Below, piece by piece: positions 61,550-64,000 of a DNA stretch of 64,000 nt (the first letter of the stretch is position 1; every line of letters starts with the position of its first letter). Location of the stretch: the NCBI RefSeq assembly GCF_041928815.1, contig NZ_JBHFEI010000010.1, positions 1 through 64,000 on the forward strand, given 5' to 3'. Under the pieces are notes generated by a model. The model was not told the origin of the DNA, did not search any database, and worked only from the letters and a program-made list of their open reading frames with translations. This DNA is from JBHFEI01 sp041928815 (GTDB lineage Bacteria > Pseudomonadota > Alphaproteobacteria > Rhizobiales > Rhizobiaceae). The position numbers and the translations under genes are program-made.

Positions 61550-62941
61550 ATGGCGCCCTACCAGTTCATCGACCGACCGTCCCCCTTCGTCGCCAACGGC
61601 ACCGAGACGCTGCCGATCTTCGCCGTCACGCCGGCGCATGTGGAGCTCGGCATGATCGACCCGCTGGCGCTCGACTGGGCGAGGAAGGCCGGCTACAGGG
61701 CGGAGGCCGGCTCGGTGCTCCTCGTTCCGTCCGCCGACGGCCATCTGGCGGGCGCGCTTTTCGGGCTCGGCGCCAATCCGTCCGAGGCCCCCTTCCTCAC
61801 CGGCACGCTTGCCCGGTCGCTGCCGGCCGGCGCCTGGCATGTCGAGACCGCGCCGCTGACGGCCAACCGGCTGGCGCTCGGCTTCGGCCTCGGCGCCTAT
61901 CGCTTCGACCGCTACGTCACGGCAAGGGCGGACCGGCCGCTGCTGAAGATCCCGAACGATGCGGACGCCGCCGACATCCGTCGCCAGCTCGCCGGCGTCT
62001 TCCTCGCCCGCGACCTGATCAACACGCCGGCGAACGACATGGGGCCGAACGCGCTCGAAGCCGCCTTCCGCGCGCTCGGCGCCCATTACAAGGCGACCGT
62101 CTCGGTCGTCTCCGGCGACGAGCTGCTGGCGCGGAACTTCCCGCTGATCCACACGGTCGGCCGCGCCGCCGCGGAGGCGCCGCGCCTCCTCGAAATGCGC
62201 TGGGGCAGGAAGGGCCACCGCAGGGTCACGCTCGTCGGCAAGGGCGTCTGCTTCGACACCGGCGGCCTCGACATCAAGCCGGCCTCCTCGATGCTGCTGA
62301 TGAAGAAGGACATGGGCGGTGCCGCCAACGTCATGGGCCTCGCTCTGATGATCATGGACGCCAAGCTCAAGATCGACCTGCGCGTCCTCGTCCCCGTGGT
62401 GGAGAATTCGATTGCCGGCAATGCCTTCCGTCCCGGCGACGTCTATCGCAGCCGCAAGGGGCTGACCGTACAGATCGACAACACCGACGCTGAGGGGCGG
62501 CTGATCCTCGCCGACGCGCTCGCCTATGCCGACGAGCAGGACAGCGATCTCCTTGTCGACATGGCGACGCTGACCGGCGCGGCGCGGGTGGCACTCGGGC
62601 CAGACGTCGCGCCTTTCTTCACCGACGACGCCGAGCTTGCCCGCGACCTCGCCGAGGCGAGCCTTTCCGTCGACGACCCGATGTGGCCCATGCCGCTCTA
62701 TCCCGGCTACGAGAAGGACATCAAGGCCCGCATCGCCGACCTCACCAACGCGCCCTCGGGCGGCATGGCAGGAGCGATCACCGCGGCGCTCTTCCTCAAG
62801 CGCTTCGTCGCCCGGGCGCCAAGCTGGGTGCATTTCGACATTTTCGGCTGGGCGCCGGCGGAGCGGCCGCATTCGCCCGTCGGCGGCGAGGCGCAGGCGA
62901 TCCGCGCGCTCTACGAGGTGCTGCGCAAGGGCGGGCGCTGA
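61550..62941 (+). CDS. Leucyl aminopeptidase family protein (M17)
   Basis: A 463-residue di-metal aminopeptidase. The N-terminal domain (about 1-150) is followed by the catalytic domain with GKGVCFDTGGLDIK near 230, MKKDMGGAANVMG near 249, and the M17 signature NTDAEGRLILADAL near 310. These hold the Lys, Asp and Glu metal ligands and the catalytic Arg. It would release N-terminal residues from peptides in the cytoplasm. GGAGG lies 6 bases before the ATG. Converges on ftsK with a shared terminator region between them. Confidence 0.93.
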   Translation: MAPYQFIDRPSPFVANGTETLPIFAVTPAHVELGMIDPLALDWARKAGYRAEAGSVLLVPSADGHLAGALFGLGANPSEAPFLTGTLARSLPAGAWHVETAPLTANRLALGFGLGAYRFDRYVTARADRPLLKIPNDADAADIRRQLAGVFLARDLINTPANDMGPNALEAAFRALGAHYKATVSVVSGDELLARNFPLIHTVGRAAAEAPRLLEMRWGRKGHRRVTLVGKGVCFDTGGLDIKPASSMLLMKKDMGGAANVMGLALMIMDAKLKIDLRVLVPVVENSIAGNAFRPGDVYRSRKGLTVQIDNTDAEGRLILADALAYADEQDSDLLVDMATLTGAARVALGPDVAPFFTDDAELARDLAEASLSVDDPMWPMPLYPGYEKDIKARIADLTNAPSGGMAGAITAALFLKRFVARAPSWVHFDIFGWAPAERPHSPVGGEAQAIRALYEVLRKGGR

Positions 62942-62958
62942 CCGCCTTCGTTCCCGAC

Positions 62959-62994
62959 GAAAAAAAACGGCCCGGCGATCACCGCCGGGCCGTT
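62959..62994 (-). terminator. Rho-independent terminator of ftsK
   Basis: AACGGCCCGGCG at 62966-62977 pairs perfectly with CGCCGGGCCGTT at 62983-62994 around a 5-base loop. On the minus strand the hairpin is followed by a run of eight or more T, so it is a textbook intrinsic terminator for ftsK, whose stop is at 63020. It may also slow transcription from the aminopeptidase on the plus strand. Confidence 0.88.
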
Positions 62995-63019
62995 CTCGTC
63001 TGGAGAGCAAGCCTTCGGG

Positions 63020-64000
63020 TCAGGCTTCCGCGTCCTCGGCCACGGGCGGCGCGGCGTCTCGGTTGCCCTTGATGATCTCCCGCTTGCCGACATGGTTCGG
63101 CGCGCCGACGAGGCCTTCCTTCTCCATCCGCTCGACCAGCGAGGCGGCGCGGTTGTAGCCGATGCCGAGGCGGCGCTGGATGTAGGAGGTCGAGCATTTC
63201 TTGTCGCGCAGCACCACCTTGACCGCCTTCTGGTAAAGGTCCTCGCTGTCGTCGACGGCGCCCATCTCGGTCTTGTCGAAGACGGGGGCCGCCTCTTCCT
63301 CCTCTTCCTCCTCGGTGACCGTCTCCAGGTATTCGGGCCGTCCTTGGGCGCGCAGGTGGGTGACGACGTTCTCGACCTCGGCATCCGAGACGAAGGGCCC
63401 GTGCACGCGCACGATCCGCCCGCCACCGGCCATGTGCAGCATGTCGCCCTGGCCGAGCAGCTGCTCGGCGCCCTGCTCGCCGAGGATGGTGCGGCTGTCG
63501 ATCTTCGACGTCACCTGGAAGGAGATGCGCGTCGGGAAATTCGCCTTGATCGTGCCGGTGATCACGTCGACCGAGGGCCGTTGCGTCGCCATGATCAGGT
63601 GGATGCCGGCGGCGCGGGCCATCTGGGCGAGCCGCTGGATCGCGCCCTCGATCTCCTTGCCGGCGACCATCATCAGGTCGGCCATCTCGTCGACGACGAC
63701 GACGATGTAGGGCATCGGCGCGAGGTCGATCTCCTGTTCCTGGTGCAGGAGGTCGCCGGTGCCCTTGTCGAAGCCGGTCTGGACGAGGCAGGTGATCGTC
63801 TCGCCCTTCTCGCGGGCAGCGGCCGCGCGGACATTGTAGCCGTCGATGTTGCGCACGCCGAGGCGCGACATCTTGCGGTAGCGGTCCTCCATCTCGCGCA
63901 CGGCCCATTTCAGCGCCATCACCGCCTTCTTCGGATCGGTGACGACGGGGGTGAGGAGATGCGGGATCCCGTCATAGATCGACAGTTCCAGCATCTTCGG
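63020..64000 (-). CDS. ftsK: DNA translocase FtsK, C-terminal part (runs off the right edge)
   Basis: 326 residues of the C-terminal motor. PYIVVVVDEMADLMMV carries Walker B, IHLIMATQRPSVDVITGTIK follows, and TRISFQVTSKIDSRTIL and GEQGAEQLLGQGDML are FtsK marks. A run of seven Glu near residue 235 links the motor to the winged-helix gamma domain (STSYIQRRLGIGYNRAASLV) that reads KOPS sites. FtsK pumps sister chromosomes through the septum and activates XerCD at dif. Walker A and the membrane domain lie outside the window. Confidence 0.95.
   Translation of the reverse strand, partial: PKMLELSIYDGIPHLLTPVVTDPKKAVMALKWAVREMEDRYRKMSRLGVRNIDGYNVRAAAAREKGETITCLVQTGFDKGTGDLLHQEQEIDLAPMPYIVVVVDEMADLMMVAGKEIEGAIQRLAQMARAAGIHLIMATQRPSVDVITGTIKANFPTRISFQVTSKIDSRTILGEQGAEQLLGQGDMLHMAGGGRIVRVHGPFVSDAEVENVVTHLRAQGRPEYLETVTEEEEEEEAAPVFDKTEMGAVDDSEDLYQKAVKVVLRDKKCSTSYIQRRLGIGYNRAASLVERMEKEGLVGAPNHVGKREIIKGNRDAAPPVAEDAEA

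Overview
The window is GC-rich chromosomal DNA whose gene content and gene order fit the order Rhizobiales, most likely a member of the Rhizobiaceae (Ensifer, Shinella or Rhizobium type). The reasons are the dense four-base overlaps, the tauABC and SsuABC-like importers with NtaA/DszA-type monooxygenases, and the yejABEF - mepA - mgsA - glk - ABC exporter - dapB - gpmA block with the NlpC/P60 - leucyl aminopeptidase - ftsK block beside it. From memory this resembles the order on Sinorhizobium meliloti chromosomes. No rRNA, tRNA, CRISPR array or prophage was seen.

Region 1 (1-6.1 kb): the end of an IS5-family element abuts otsB (trehalose-6-phosphate phosphatase). It is followed by a comM/yifB AAA ATPase, cysK and an O-antigen-ligase-type membrane protein.

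Region 2 (6.1-22.4 kb): an accessory catabolic island built around two regulators. The leftward operon encodes hydantoinase/oxoprolinase subunits A and B, a cupin and a class III aminotransferase. An XRE-cupin regulator and a GntR/FCD regulator sit in the centre. The rightward operon encodes an amino-acid-synthesis-family protein, an alpha/beta hydrolase, a flavin reductase with an extra C-terminal domain, a luciferase-like monooxygenase, an aldehyde dehydrogenase, a NIPSNAP protein and a complete polyamine-type ABC importer. Palindromes with a GTATAC core lie in front of both operons. Together these look like one regulon for uptake and oxidative opening of a small nitrogen-containing (perhaps heterocyclic or amide) compound; the substrate cannot be read from the sequence. 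This is the best candidate for an undescribed system.

Region 3 (22.4-29.6 kb): a membrane PAS-PAS-GGDEF diguanylate cyclase, a soluble PAS-PAS chemoreceptor, a secreted RTX-repeat protein and an APH-fold small-molecule kinase. A decayed IS481-type transposase remnant follows.

Region 4 (30.1-43.6 kb): a 13.5-kb leftward organosulfur cluster. An SsuABC-like importer leads into four NtaA/DszA-type flavin monooxygenases, an SfnB/DszC-like acyl-CoA-dehydrogenase-fold enzyme and a short-chain dehydrogenase, followed by tauABC. No FMN reductase and no tauD are present in the cluster.

Region 5 (43.6-64 kb): mostly housekeeping genes: a small two-helix membrane protein, a cupin, an HTH-O6-methylguanine methyltransferase, gpmA, dapB, an MsbA-like exporter, glk, mgsA, mepA, yejABEF, an unusual flagellin-N-terminus-like small protein, an NlpC/P60 hydrolase, a TPR lipoprotein, a leucyl aminopeptidase and the C-terminal part of ftsK, which runs off the right edge.
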